Source: CAZMRF01 sp964568735 (GTDB lineage: Bacteria; Acidobacteriota; Polarisedimenticolia; JACPZX01). From it: a stretch of DNA of 25,482 bases. A program made the translations under genes and the position numbers. Shown in pieces: positions 1 through 7,542 of this stretch. How positions within the stretch are numbered: position 1 is the stretch's first letter; every line of letters begins with the position of its first letter. The notes under the pieces were generated by a model that searched no databases, was not told where the DNA came from, and saw only the letters and a list, made by a program, of their open reading frames with translations. The stretch is taken from the NCBI GenBank assembly GCA_964568735.1, contig CAZMRF010000071.1, forward strand, positions 1-25,482, written 5' to 3'.

Positions 1-281
1 TCGACATGTTCGATGCCGAGTTCACTCACGAAGGAGACTGCTGCACCTTCGAGGTCCTTCTGCGCCATTTCGAGATCGGGGACCTTTCGTTGCGGCCGAT
101 CGCGGAGATCGTCCACGATATCGACTTGAAGGACTCCAGGTTCGGGCGGCAGGAAGCTTTCGGGCTTGACCGGCTGATCGCAGGCATCGCGATGGCCCAC
201 AAGGAAGACGAAGTGCGAATGGCCCGCGGCTCGGCCGTGTTCGAGGATCTGTACGAGTACTTCCGGAGGAAGCCGCGCTGA
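1..281 (+). CDS. chrB: Chromate resistance protein ChrB, C-terminal part (5' end outside window)
   Basis: The reading frame is open from position 3 to the TGA at 279-281 and has no start in the window, so only the last ~92 residues are visible. They match what I know of the ChrB C-terminal domain: a start like 'AEFTHEGDCCTFEVLLRHF', then 'LRPIAEIVHDIDLKD', 'GLDRLIAGIA' and the ending 'DLYEYFRRK'. ChrB is a chromate-sensing regulator or accessory protein usually encoded beside the chromate transporter chrA. Here a clear chrA lies downstream at 2478 on the same strand, which supports the call. The first ATG in the window (6-8) is internal, not the start. The next gene begins 35 bases downstream with its own ribosome binding site. 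Confidence 0.87.
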   Translation, partial: DMFDAEFTHEGDCCTFEVLLRHFEIGDLSLRPIAEIVHDIDLKDSRFGRQEAFGLDRLIAGIAMAHKEDEVRMARGSAVFEDLYEYFRRKPR

Positions 282-315
282 TTGACCAATGCGTCACGAG
301 AACAGGGAGGATGCG

Positions 316-984
316 ATGGATACAAAGTTTTTCGCCGTTGCCGCCGCTGCCGCGATCGGGTTGTTTGTATTGGTTGCTCAGGCCGACACGCACGCCGGCT
401 CTGCCCGTGTGTGGCGTTTCGACGCCGACCCCGCAGAGGCTCCACCAGCCGGGTTCTCGCTCGCCCGGACCGGGGGCGGTGGGCAGGGCCGCTGGATTGT
501 GAAGTCGGAAAAGGACGCTCCAAGCGCTCCGAATGTCCTCGCGCAGGTCGACACCGATGATACGGACTACCGGTTCCCAGTGGCCGTGGCGGACGAGCCC
601 AGGCTGAACGATCTCCGGCTCTCGGTCCGCTGCAAGCCGATCTCGGGAGTCGTGGACCAGGCATGCGGCCTCGTATTCCGCTACCGTGACGAGAACAACT
701 ACTACATCACGCGAGCGAACGCTCTCGAGAACAACATCCGTCTTTACTACGTCAAGGACGGCAGCCGCAAGCAATTCGCGAGCTGGAGCGGCAAGGTGAC
801 TAGCGGTGCCTGGCACGAGCTGCGTGCCGAAGCGCAGGGCGACCATTTCCAGGTCTTCTGGGATGGGGAGAGGGTGATCGACGCGCACGACAAGACCTTC
901 GCGGACCCAGGAAAAGTAGGCGTATGGACCAAGGCGGATTCGGTGACTTATTTCGATGACCTCTCGGTCGAACCACTACCGTGA
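316..984 (+). CDS. Exported protein with LamG/DUF1080-like beta-sandwich, function unknown
   Basis: The protein has 222 residues. I chose ATG 316 over the upstream in-frame ATG 289 because GGGAGG at 305-310 sits 5 bases ahead of it and because it places a signal peptide (residues ~1-27, hydrophobic A/V/L core) at the N-terminus. The mature part is rich in beta strands and aromatics: 'RYRDENNYYITRANALENN', 'SWSGKVTSGAWHELRAEAQG', 'FQVFWDGERVIDAHD', 'GKVGVWTKADSVTYFDDL'. This order is typical of concanavalin-like folds such as DUF1080 (3-keto-disaccharide hydrolase) and LamG domains, though I see no certain catalytic residues. Cys106 and Cys117 could form a disulfide. It sits between chrB and chrA and probably belongs to the same transcript. 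A periplasmic binding role is inference. Confidence 0.8.
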   Translation: MDTKFFAVAAAAAIGLFVLVAQADTHAGSARVWRFDADPAEAPPAGFSLARTGGGGQGRWIVKSEKDAPSAPNVLAQVDTDDTDYRFPVAVADEPRLNDLRLSVRCKPISGVVDQACGLVFRYRDENNYYITRANALENNIRLYYVKDGSRKQFASWSGKVTSGAWHELRAEAQGDHFQVFWDGERVIDAHDKTFADPGKVGVWTKADSVTYFDDLSVEPLP

Positions 985-1028
985 ATCGACGGAGACATCC
1001 TTTAAGAGGGAATGAAGGAGGAACCGCA

Positions 1029-1397
1029 ATGAAGCAACGGATCATCGTTCTCACGCTGCTGGCAGTCGGCTCGTTGATGTTGTCTGTTCAAACCGTTTCC
1101 GCGCAACCGAAGGGCGAGGAGGTCAGGGTGAAAGGGGAGGTGGTGGACCTCTGGTGCTACTTGGAGGACGGCAGCCACGGAGCAGACCACAGGGCATGCG
1201 CCACCGAGTGCGCGAAGGCCGGCAATCCCATCGGGCTCGTCGATGACAAGGGAAACATTTACGTGGTCATGGGGATGAAGGATCATCAGCCTGGACGAGA
1301 CGTGCTGCTGGACAAGATGGCTCAGACCGTTACGGTCAGCGGAACCCTCGTCAAGAAGGGCGGCACCCAGGTTCTTTATGTGACATCGTTCGAATAG
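1029..1397 (+). CDS. Small exported cysteine-containing protein, function unknown
   Basis: The protein has 122 residues. ATG 1029 follows AAGGAGG (1015-1021) at 7 bases; the upstream in-frame ATG 981 overlaps the preceding gene and would spoil the signal peptide. Residues 1-25 are a signal peptide ending in VSA before Gln26. The mature protein begins with 'VRVKGEVVDLWCYLEDG', followed by His50, His54, Cys57 and Cys61 (a CxxxC) and then 'GNPIGLVDDKGNIYVVMG' and 'TVTVSGTLVKKGG', which looks like a small OB-like barrel. Cys43, Cys57, Cys61 and the two histidines could bind a metal or do redox chemistry; this is inference. I know similar exported proteins as unannotated families in environmental bacteria. 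It is probably co-transcribed with the chr genes. Confidence 0.8.
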   Translation: MKQRIIVLTLLAVGSLMLSVQTVSAQPKGEEVRVKGEVVDLWCYLEDGSHGADHRACATECAKAGNPIGLVDDKGNIYVVMGMKDHQPGRDVLLDKMAQTVTVSGTLVKKGGTQVLYVTSFE

Positions 1398-1563
1398 AGG
1401 GGAACCCCGATGGACGAGCATTCGATCGGACCACCACCCTCGATCCAATGTGGCTCCGCCCGCCCACACGGCTCTGTGCTGAGGTGAACGCTCCATTCGA
1501 GCGCGTCGAGAAGGCCAGCTTCCTCCACGATCATGCCTCTCCTGGAAAGGAGGGAAGGGAGTC

Positions 1564-2472
1564 ATGAAGAGACCTTTTCTCAATCTTGCGGTGCTCGGTC
1601 TCTGTTCTCTCGGTGCGTCCACGGCATCAGCCCAGAGCGCGAGTTCGACAACGCAGCTTGACACGGCCAGCATCGAACAGCTCACGGGTGCCATGGGTAG
1701 GCTCGATGAGAAGGAAGACGTGTTCAAAGTGTCGATGCCACGGACCGATCTCATCGTGTCAGCGGCGGGCGTCAAGATCACGCCTCCGATGGGGCTCACC
1801 TCGTGGGCCTCGTTCAAGAGGACCGGCGATCACACGATGATGATGGGCGATGTGGTCCTGCTCGAGGAGCAGGTGAACCCCGTCATGAGCGTCGCCCTTG
1901 ACAGCGGCCTCCAGGTGACAGCCCTCCACAATCATTTCTTCTGGGACAGCCCGAGGGTGATGTTCATGCACATCGGGGGCATGGGCGAGGAGCAGAAGCT
2001 TGCCGCCGCCGTCGGCAAGGTCTTTGCCCGGATCAAGGTCACGAGCCTTGCGGAAGGCGATGTGCCGCGAGCCGACATCGATCCGGCGAGGAGCACCCTC
2101 GACCCGAAGAAGATCGAGGCGATCCTCGGGAAACCCGGTGAGCTGAGCAAGGGCGTCTACAAGGTGACCATCGGTCGCGAGACGGCGATGGACGGCTTCA
2201 CGATGGGCGGCACCATGGGTGTCAACACGTGGGGGGCCTTCGCCGGAAGCGACGAACGGGCCGTTGTCGATGGCGACTTCGCGATGCTCGAGTCCGAGCT
2301 GCAGGAGGTGCTCAAGACCTTGCGGGGAGCGGGCATCAACATCGTGGCGATCCACAGTCACATGGCCGGTGAGAGTCCCCGGATCCTGTTCCTCCATTAC
2401 TGGGGCGTCGGGAAGACGGAAGACCTAGCCCGGGGCATCAAGGCAGCGCTCGACAAGACCAGGCACGAGTAG
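1564..2472 (+). CDS. LppY/LpqO (DUF1259) family exported protein
   Basis: The protein has 302 residues. ATG 1564 has a purine-rich AGGAGGGAAGGGA just upstream. Residues 1-23 form a signal peptide ending in ASA. The mature part contains two copies of one domain, at roughly 35-155 and 178-298. The equivalent motifs are 'VTALHNHFFWDSPRVMFMHIGG' style residues ~118-139 (His122, His124, His136) and residues ~260-282 (His264, His266, His278, 'SPRILFLHYWGVG'). This duplicated pattern is characteristic of DUF1259, named LppY/LpqO after mycobacterial lipoproteins. The biochemical role is not established. The conserved HxH plus a distal His in each half suggests metal binding (inference). It ends 5 bases before chrA, so the two genes are very likely co-transcribed and the protein may act in the periplasm with chromate or metal handling. 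Confidence 0.9.
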   Translation: MKRPFLNLAVLGLCSLGASTASAQSASSTTQLDTASIEQLTGAMGRLDEKEDVFKVSMPRTDLIVSAAGVKITPPMGLTSWASFKRTGDHTMMMGDVVLLEEQVNPVMSVALDSGLQVTALHNHFFWDSPRVMFMHIGGMGEEQKLAAAVGKVFARIKVTSLAEGDVPRADIDPARSTLDPKKIEAILGKPGELSKGVYKVTIGRETAMDGFTMGGTMGVNTWGAFAGSDERAVVDGDFAMLESELQEVLKTLRGAGINIVAIHSHMAGESPRILFLHYWGVGKTEDLARGIKAALDKTRHE

Positions 2473-2477
2473 GCCCA

Positions 2478-3767
2478 TTGGACCTGCGAACGGATCGGGA
2501 CGCTGAGGAGACGGTCGCCCCGCGACCGCTTCCACCTGGGGAGCGGGAGCCGTGGGGGAGCTTCCTGCGCTCGATGTTCTGGGTGGGTATCAACACCTTC
2601 GGCGGGCCCGTCGCGCAGATAGGAGTGATGCACAAGGAGGCGGTCGAGACGCGGAGGTGGCTGACTGATGCACAGTTCGTCCACCTCCTCGATTTCGCAA
2701 ACATCCTTCCTGGCCCTGAGGCTCTCGAGATCGCGATCCACCTCGGATATCTCCGGCGTGGCATCCGGGGAGGCATCGTCGCGGGCCTCCTCTTCATCTG
2801 GCCCGGATTCGTGAGCCTCACGGCACTCGCGTGGATGTATCACCGGTACGGGCAGGTGCCCGCTGTCATGGCGTTCCTCAATGGCATACGCCCCATCGCC
2901 TTGGCCCTGGTCGCGGCAGCGGCGGTGAGATTGTCTGGGAGATCCCTCAAGGGTGGCCTCTCGTACCTGCTCATGGGCACGGCCTTCGTGGCGAGCTTCC
3001 TGCTGCGCGTCCCGTTCGTCGTGGTTCTGAGCGGCTCCGGCCTTCTGGGCCTCCTGCTCGCGCGCCACCGCAAGCGTGCGAACGAGTCGAAGACGCACGC
3101 TTGGGCATTGACTGCGCTCGTCATCCTCCTGATCGTCGGAAACCAACTCTGGCCGCGGGCTACCGGCACGCCAGCGGAAGGACCGCCCGGGCGGGAAACG
3201 ACGAATCTGTCCGGTGGACCGGAGGTGACGGTCAGGCGCCTCGGAGAGATCGCCTGGGTCAACACGAAGGCTGCCCTCCTGACCTTCGGCGGAGCCTACA
3301 CCGTGCTCCCCTACCTGCGCGAGCAAGCGGTCGGGAGGTACGGATGGGTGACAGATCGGCAGGTGATTGACGCCCTGGCGCTTGGGGAGACGACTCCCGG
3401 CCCTCTCATCTCGATCGGCGTGTTTCTCTCCTATCTGGCGGGTGGCTTCCCTGGAGCCGCGGCCGGTTGCGTCTTCCTGTTTCTTCCCAGCTTTCTGTTC
3501 GTCCTGGGCTTGGCGCGCTACATCGAGAAAGTTGAGAGGGTGCCCTACGCCCGGTCGGTGCTCTGGGGTTTCTCCGCGGGCACGCTGGGCCTCATCATCG
3601 CGCTCGCGGCGGACCTCGTACCCGCGAGCCTTCCGGACCTGTTCTCCGCGGCGCTTGCAGGTCTCGCCTTCGTGGCCGTCCGAAGGTTCGATCTGAACTT
3701 GCTCCTCGTCGTCCTGGCGGGAGGAATGGTGGGTCTCGCACGTGTGCACCTGACCGGAGCGCCTTGA
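2478..3767 (+). CDS. chrA: Chromate transporter ChrA (two-domain, long-chain type)
   Basis: The protein has about 429 residues and, as usual for the long CHR family, two homologous halves. The N-terminal half carries 'INTFGGPVAQIGVMHKEAVETRRWLTDAQF' (split: residues ~38-67) and 'ILPGPEALEIAIHLGYL' (~76-92). The C-terminal half repeats these as 'LLTFGGAYTVLPYLREQAV' and 'ALGETTPGPLISIGVFLSY'. About ten hydrophobic segments are visible. The family exports chromate from the cytoplasm, driven by the proton gradient. The start is uncertain: TTG 2478 lies 5 bases after the preceding stop and has no strong ribosome binding site, while the conserved region begins only near residue 28, so a slightly later start is possible. 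The chrB end upstream supports the call. Confidence 0.93.
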   Translation: MDLRTDRDAEETVAPRPLPPGEREPWGSFLRSMFWVGINTFGGPVAQIGVMHKEAVETRRWLTDAQFVHLLDFANILPGPEALEIAIHLGYLRRGIRGGIVAGLLFIWPGFVSLTALAWMYHRYGQVPAVMAFLNGIRPIALALVAAAAVRLSGRSLKGGLSYLLMGTAFVASFLLRVPFVVVLSGSGLLGLLLARHRKRANESKTHAWALTALVILLIVGNQLWPRATGTPAEGPPGRETTNLSGGPEVTVRRLGEIAWVNTKAALLTFGGAYTVLPYLREQAVGRYGWVTDRQVIDALALGETTPGPLISIGVFLSYLAGGFPGAAAGCVFLFLPSFLFVLGLARYIEKVERVPYARSVLWGFSAGTLGLIIALAADLVPASLPDLFSAALAGLAFVAVRRFDLNLLLVVLAGGMVGLARVHLTGAP

Positions 3768-3783
3768 TGACCCGGACGATTCC

Positions 3784-4809
3784 GTGAAGGCGCAGCAGAC
3801 CGCGGTCCGCGGCGCGTCGCTCATCATCGGTCTTGTTCTTCTGTCTGCATCCGGAGGCTGCAAGAGAGAAGCTCCAGAGGTCGTCGTCTACACCTCCGTC
3901 GATCAGGTCTTCTCCGAGCCGATCCTCCGGGCCTTCGAAAGCGAGCAGGGATTTACCGTGCGGGCGGTGTTCGACACGGAGGAAACGAAGAGCACCGGCG
4001 TGCTCAACCGCCTCATCGCCGAGGCGGTGCGCCCGCAAGCCGATGTCTTCTGGTCAGGCGATCCCGTCCGCCCGTCTCTGCTGGTGAAACGGGGACTCGT
4101 CGAACCCTATGTCTCACCCAACGCATCCTCCATCCCGGAGGCCTTCAAAGATCCCTTCGGATCCTGGACGGGCTTTGCCGCGCGTGCCCGCGTGCTCCTG
4201 GTCAACAGGAACCGCGTGCCGCCGGGGGAGATGCCGAAATCCATCCAGGACCTCGCCGACCCCCGCTGGCGGGGAGAGGTCGCCATCGCGAATCCGTTGT
4301 TCGGCACGACCACGATGCATGTCGCCGCGCTGTTCGCCGCCTGGGGGGATGATCCGGCCCGCGATTTCCTGCAACGGCTCAAGGCCAATCAGGTACGCCT
4401 GGCCAGCTCCAATGGCGAGGTCAGACGGCTCGTGGCGGGCGGCGAGGTGGCCTTCGGATTGACCGACACCGATGACGCCCATGAAGCTCTGCGGGACCAG
4501 GCACCTGTGGCGGTCGTCTACCCGGACCAGGATCAGCTCGGAACGCTCGTCATGCCCACGACCGTCGTGCTCATCAAGGGGTCTCCTCACCCGGGCGCCG
4601 GTCGAAGGCTCATCGATTTCCTGCTCTCCCCCGAAGTCGAGCGCCGCATGGCTGTATCAGCGGCTCACATGCCCCTCCGGCCTGGGATTCCCTTGCCACC
4701 GGGCTTGCCCAGTGTGAACGAACTTCGTGCGATGAAAGTCGACTACTCCCTCGTTGGTGAGAAAATCGAAACCATACAGCCATGGCTGCGGGAATGGGTG
4801 GGGTTCTGA
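3784..4809 (+). CDS. Lipoprotein substrate-binding protein of an iron(III)-type ABC importer
   Basis: The protein has 341 residues and starts at GTG 3784, 16 bases after chrA. A lipoprotein signal ends in SASGGC with Cys26 as the lipid site. Mature motifs are those of the FbpA/FutA/AfuA group: 'VVVYTSVDQVFSEPILRAFE' (33-52), 'RPQADVFWSGDP' (83-94), 'LADPRWRGEVAIANP' (157-171), 'GTLVMPTTVVLIKGSPHP' and 'RLIDFLLSPEVERRMA'. It should bind its ligand outside the inner membrane and deliver it to the permease encoded next. The tyrosine pair that holds iron in classical FbpA is absent at the expected region ('GLTDTDDA', 225-232), so the true ligand may be iron in another mode or another ion or compound. 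The 3' end overlaps the permease gene by 28 bases, indicating tight co-expression. Confidence 0.88.
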   Translation: MKAQQTAVRGASLIIGLVLLSASGGCKREAPEVVVYTSVDQVFSEPILRAFESEQGFTVRAVFDTEETKSTGVLNRLIAEAVRPQADVFWSGDPVRPSLLVKRGLVEPYVSPNASSIPEAFKDPFGSWTGFAARARVLLVNRNRVPPGEMPKSIQDLADPRWRGEVAIANPLFGTTTMHVAALFAAWGDDPARDFLQRLKANQVRLASSNGEVRRLVAGGEVAFGLTDTDDAHEALRDQAPVAVVYPDQDQLGTLVMPTTVVLIKGSPHPGAGRRLIDFLLSPEVERRMAVSAAHMPLRPGIPLPPGLPSVNELRAMKVDYSLVGEKIETIQPWLREWVGF

Positions 4810-6380
4810 GCGGGCGACTCCGCCGGTACGAGGAGCCGCTGGCTCTCGGCGCCGCCTGCATCGTCATCCTGTCGGCCTCCATGCTGCCCATGCTTTTCCT
4901 GGCGGGGCAAGCCATCGCGACACCGGGGGAGTTTCTCTCATCCGCCGCGGCGCTCGTCTCCTTCCAGACCTGGGAGCTGCTCGTGCGCTCACTGATCCTG
5001 GCGGGAAGCGTAACCGCCCTGTGTTTGGTTGCCGGCGTTCCGCTCGGCCTGCTCCTGGGGAGGACCGATATCGCGGGCCGCGGCTGGGCGTTCTTGCTGC
5101 ATGCCTTTCCCATGTTCCTGCCGCCGTTCCTGCTCGCTCTCGGATGGTTTCACATCTTTGGCGTGACAGGATTCTGGGGAACCGAAGCCACATCGCGGCT
5201 GCTGTTCAGCCCTCTAGGAGCCATCGGGGTCCAGACGATCGCCTTCACGCCCATCGTCACGTCACTCGTGGCTCTCGCTCTTCAGGGGATCGACCCATCG
5301 CTGGAGGAAGCTGCTCGGACGGTGGCATCTCCCTGGCGGACGGCGACGCGGGTATTGCTGCCGATAACCTGGCCCGCGGCCGGGCTCGCGGGTCTCGTCG
5401 TTTTTGCACTCTCCTTCTCGGAACTCGGTGCGCCGATGTTCCTGCGCGTGCAGGTCTACACCGCCGCGGTGTTCGCTCGTCTCGGTGGGATCCAGTACGC
5501 GCCAGGAGAGGCCTTCGTCCTCGTCCTTCCACTGCTCGCGATCTCCACAGCCTTGCTGGCCCTCGAGCGAAGGCTCAACTCACGCCGTCCGACCGCCGTG
5601 CTCGGCCTGCGCCTCAGCGACAGGCCCACGCTCCGTCTCGAGCGCTGGCGGGTGCCGGCCACTGCTGGCTGCTGGCTCGTCTCACTCCTCGGGATCCTCC
5701 CGATCGCGGCGCTCGCGTTTCGGGCCGGCCGCAGCGGTGGGTTCAGCGCCGCCGCGGCCTGGCTCGGCACGAGCCTGCAGAACAGCATTCTCCCTGCCGC
5801 CGCGGCCTCCACCGTCCTCACCGCGACTGGGTTCATCCTCGGACGGGCGATCGTCCGGCGGCGCCCCGGCGCCAAGCTCCTGGACGCGCTCACGGTACTT
5901 GCTTTTGTCACTCCGGCGTCGGTGCTGTCGGTGGGGCTGATAGCCGTCTGGAACAGGCCGGCGACGCAGATCGTCTACGGCAGCACCATGATCATCGTCC
6001 TGGGTTATATCGGGCGGTACGGTGTCATCGCCTCCCGCACCATCGCCGCCGCTGTGGCGCAGGGACCTCCCCACCTTGAGGAGGCGGCGATGGTGTACGG
6101 CGCCCGCTTCTGGCGCCGTCTGGTGCGAGTCCTCCTGCCGGTTCACGCAAGGGCCGTGGCGGCCACGTGGCTCCTGACGCTCGTCTTCTGCTTGCGAGAT
6201 CTGGAAACGACCATCCCCTTCTACCCGCCCGGGCGCGAGCCGTTGCCGGTGCGGATCTTCACGCTGGAAGCGAACGGCCCCGAAGAAGTCGTAGCGGCGC
6301 TGGCCGTCGTGCAGGTGGCCCTGACCGGGGTGACCCTGGCGGCGGGCGGCGCCCTCATCTGGAGAAGGCGGCCTTCGTGA
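4782..6380 (+). CDS. ABC transporter permease, FbpB type (two fused membrane domains)
   Basis: The protein has 532 residues and many hydrophobic segments (about 12), as in FbpB/CysW-type fused permeases. Each half holds an EAA loop that contacts the ATPase: 'EEAARTVASPWRTATRVLLP' in the first half and 'EEAAMVYGARFWRRLVRVLLP' (given here in part) in the second. It forms the inner-membrane channel for the ligand delivered by the lipoprotein encoded upstream. The ATG at 4782 lies inside the end of the binding-protein gene, and its stop overlaps the ATPase start by 4 bases (GTGA at 6377-6380). These overlaps show a single translationally coupled transporter operon. The substrate is inferred to be ferric iron from family membership; see the caveat on the binding protein. 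Confidence 0.92.
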   Translation: MAAGMGGVLSGRLRRYEEPLALGAACIVILSASMLPMLFLAGQAIATPGEFLSSAAALVSFQTWELLVRSLILAGSVTALCLVAGVPLGLLLGRTDIAGRGWAFLLHAFPMFLPPFLLALGWFHIFGVTGFWGTEATSRLLFSPLGAIGVQTIAFTPIVTSLVALALQGIDPSLEEAARTVASPWRTATRVLLPITWPAAGLAGLVVFALSFSELGAPMFLRVQVYTAAVFARLGGIQYAPGEAFVLVLPLLAISTALLALERRLNSRRPTAVLGLRLSDRPTLRLERWRVPATAGCWLVSLLGILPIAALAFRAGRSGGFSAAAAWLGTSLQNSILPAAAASTVLTATGFILGRAIVRRRPGAKLLDALTVLAFVTPASVLSVGLIAVWNRPATQIVYGSTMIIVLGYIGRYGVIASRTIAAAVAQGPPHLEEAAMVYGARFWRRLVRVLLPVHARAVAATWLLTLVFCLRDLETTIPFYPPGREPLPVRIFTLEANGPEEVVAALAVVQVALTGVTLAAGGALIWRRRPS

Positions 6381-7132
6381 ACTCACCCGTCGTCCTAGAA
6401 GACGTGAGCCTGCGACTCGGCGCAACCCAGGTGCTCTCCGGGTTTACGCTCACGGTTGAGCCAGCGGAGGTCCTCGCATTGCTCGGACCGTCCGGCTGCG
6501 GAAAGACGACCGCCCTGCGGGTCATCCTGGGATTCGTAGCCCCCGATTCAGGCGTCGTGCGGCTGGACGATACGGCAGCGAGCGATGCCGGCCGGATCGC
6601 CCTGCCCCCCGAGGAGCGGAACCTCGCCGTGGTCTTCCAGGATCTGGCCTTGTGGCCGCACCTCACCGTTCACGGGAACTTGGCCTTCGGATTGGATTCA
6701 CAAAAGGTCCCCAGGCCCGAGCGCGACGAGAAGATCGCCCAGATGCTCCGGCGCGTCGGCCTGAGCGGGCTTGAGCGTCGCTATCCTGGGGACCTTTCCG
6801 GCGGCGAGCGTCAGCGTGTGGCGATCGCGCGCGCACTCGTGCTGGAACCCCGGGCGGTTCTTCTTGACGAGCCTCTCTCGAATCTCGACGTGGTGTTGAA
6901 GCGCGAGCTGCTCGCCCAGTTCCGGGAACTTTTCCTGGAGCGCCGGACGCCTGCCATCTATGTCACGCATGATCCTCGCGAGGCGGTCAGTCTCGGTGAT
7001 CGTATCGCCGTCATGGAGCGAGGGCGGATCGTCCAGACTGGAAGCCTGGACGAACTGCGCGGCGCCATCTCGAGCGCATTCGTAAGGAAATTCCTCGAGG
7101 ATCTCGACCAGCCGAACCTGCGCGGCGCGTGA
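6377..7132 (+). CDS. ABC transporter ATP-binding protein, FbpC type
   Basis: The protein has 251 residues. GTG 6377 is chosen because it overlaps the permease stop (GTGA) and leaves the normal N-terminus 'SPVVLEDVSLRLG'; a longer frame back to 6167 lies inside the permease gene. It has Walker A 'GPSGCGKTT' (37-45), Q-loop Gln88 in 'VVFQDLALWPHLTV', signature 'LSGGERQRVAIARAL' (from 140), Walker B 'VLLDEPLSNLD' (from 161) and the switch His198 in 'YVTHDP'. This is a complete, apparently active ATPase of the CUT/spermidine-iron class, but at 251 residues it lacks the long regulatory C-terminal domain of some relatives. It energises import through the permease encoded upstream and is the last gene of the chr/ABC run. 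Confidence 0.94.
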   Translation: MNSPVVLEDVSLRLGATQVLSGFTLTVEPAEVLALLGPSGCGKTTALRVILGFVAPDSGVVRLDDTAASDAGRIALPPEERNLAVVFQDLALWPHLTVHGNLAFGLDSQKVPRPERDEKIAQMLRRVGLSGLERRYPGDLSGGERQRVAIARALVLEPRAVLLDEPLSNLDVVLKRELLAQFRELFLERRTPAIYVTHDPREAVSLGDRIAVMERGRIVQTGSLDELRGAISSAFVRKFLEDLDQPNLRGA

Positions 7133-7136
7133 CGCA

Positions 7137-7186
7137 GCGCAACCCACGCCTCCAGCACCCAGGCCCCGGTAACTTCCTGGTTGCGC
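7137..7186. other. Inverted repeat just after the ABC operon, possible terminator
   Basis: GCGCAACC at 7137-7144 is repeated exactly in inverted form as GGTTGCGC at 7179-7186, with a 34-base spacer. A competing smaller hairpin, CCAGG (7159-7163) with CCTGG (7176-7180), shares the right arm. The structure begins 5 bases after the ATPase stop codon. No T-tract follows, so a terminator role is only plausible. Confidence 0.35.
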
Positions 7187-7246
7187 CCGCCCGCTTCCGT
7201 TTGCTGCTGATGGCGCAGGCCTCGGTCTCCACCTGGTCACCGCGGG

Positions 7247-7343
7247 GCCGGAGGGCCGTCGTAACTCGTTGAGCACGAACAGAATGCGGATTCCACCCGG
7301 GGGGTTTTAAGTCCCCTGCGTCTGCCAATTCTGCCACTCCGGC
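7247..7343 (-). tRNA. tRNA-Leu(UAA)-like sequence with degenerate 3' half
   Basis: Read on the minus strand from 7343, the sequence opens like a bacterial tRNA-Leu: acceptor GCCGGAG, TG, a D-arm with the typical AATTGGCAGAC, and an anticodon arm GGGGA-CTTAAAA-CCCCC with anticodon TAA. The last pair of that stem is an A-C mismatch. A matching acceptor CTCCGGC occurs at 7253-7247, giving 97 bases, longer than the usual ~85-87. Between the two I find no normal T-arm (no TTCRA loop flanked by pairing 5-mers) and no encoded CCA. I therefore read it as a tRNA-Leu pseudogene or a remnant broken in the 3' half. A functional tRNA with an odd long variable arm is the alternative. Confidence 0.5.
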
Positions 7344-7539
7344 GCCGTGGCATGCGCCATGCCGCATGTCGGAGCAAGGGTGGCGACTCTAGCACTCGCA
7401 AATCGTCGCGCGGCGTGCGGATCGCGGGGCTCATCCCGGTCCCCGGCCCCTCGATGCGGGGATCGAGTCGGATGGGCGCGGCGCACTACTCGTACGCTGG
7501 CGACCAGACTGGATTGACTCCCGGCCGATCGGGCGGTAT
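7344..7539. other. Intergenic stretch upstream of the tRNA-like sequence
   Basis: No convincing gene is visible. On the minus strand a possible -10 (TGCTAGAGT, complement of 7387-7395) lies upstream of the tRNA-like sequence without a good -35. On the plus strand the frame that ends at 7761 is open from 7393 but has no start codon before 7540. Confidence 0.4.
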
Positions 7540-7542
7540 ATG
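7514..7542 (+). promoter_or_regulatory. Sigma70-type promoter
   Basis: TTGACT at 7514-7519 and TATATG at 7537-7542 are separated by exactly 17 bases, close to the consensus for the main sigma factor and unusual in such GC-rich DNA. A transcript would begin near 7549 and run into the FG-GAP gene at 7758, leaving a leader of about 210 bases. The -10 overlaps the ATG of the small ORF at 7540, so that ORF could not be translated from this transcript by that start. Confidence 0.5.

Noticed and set aside
1410..1487. 25-residue ORF in the gap before the DUF1259 gene
   Set aside because: It has a weak purine stretch before it but no signal, motif or coding-like third positions. It is too short to support.
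2397..3863. 488-residue minus-strand frame across chrA
   Set aside because: It is the antisense of chrA, rich in Arg, Glu and Gln without domains, a common shadow in GC-rich DNA.
7011..7367. 118-residue minus-strand ORF containing 'GVAELADAGDLK'
   Set aside because: That peptide is the well-known false translation of a tRNA-Leu. It points to the tRNA-like sequence, not to a protein.
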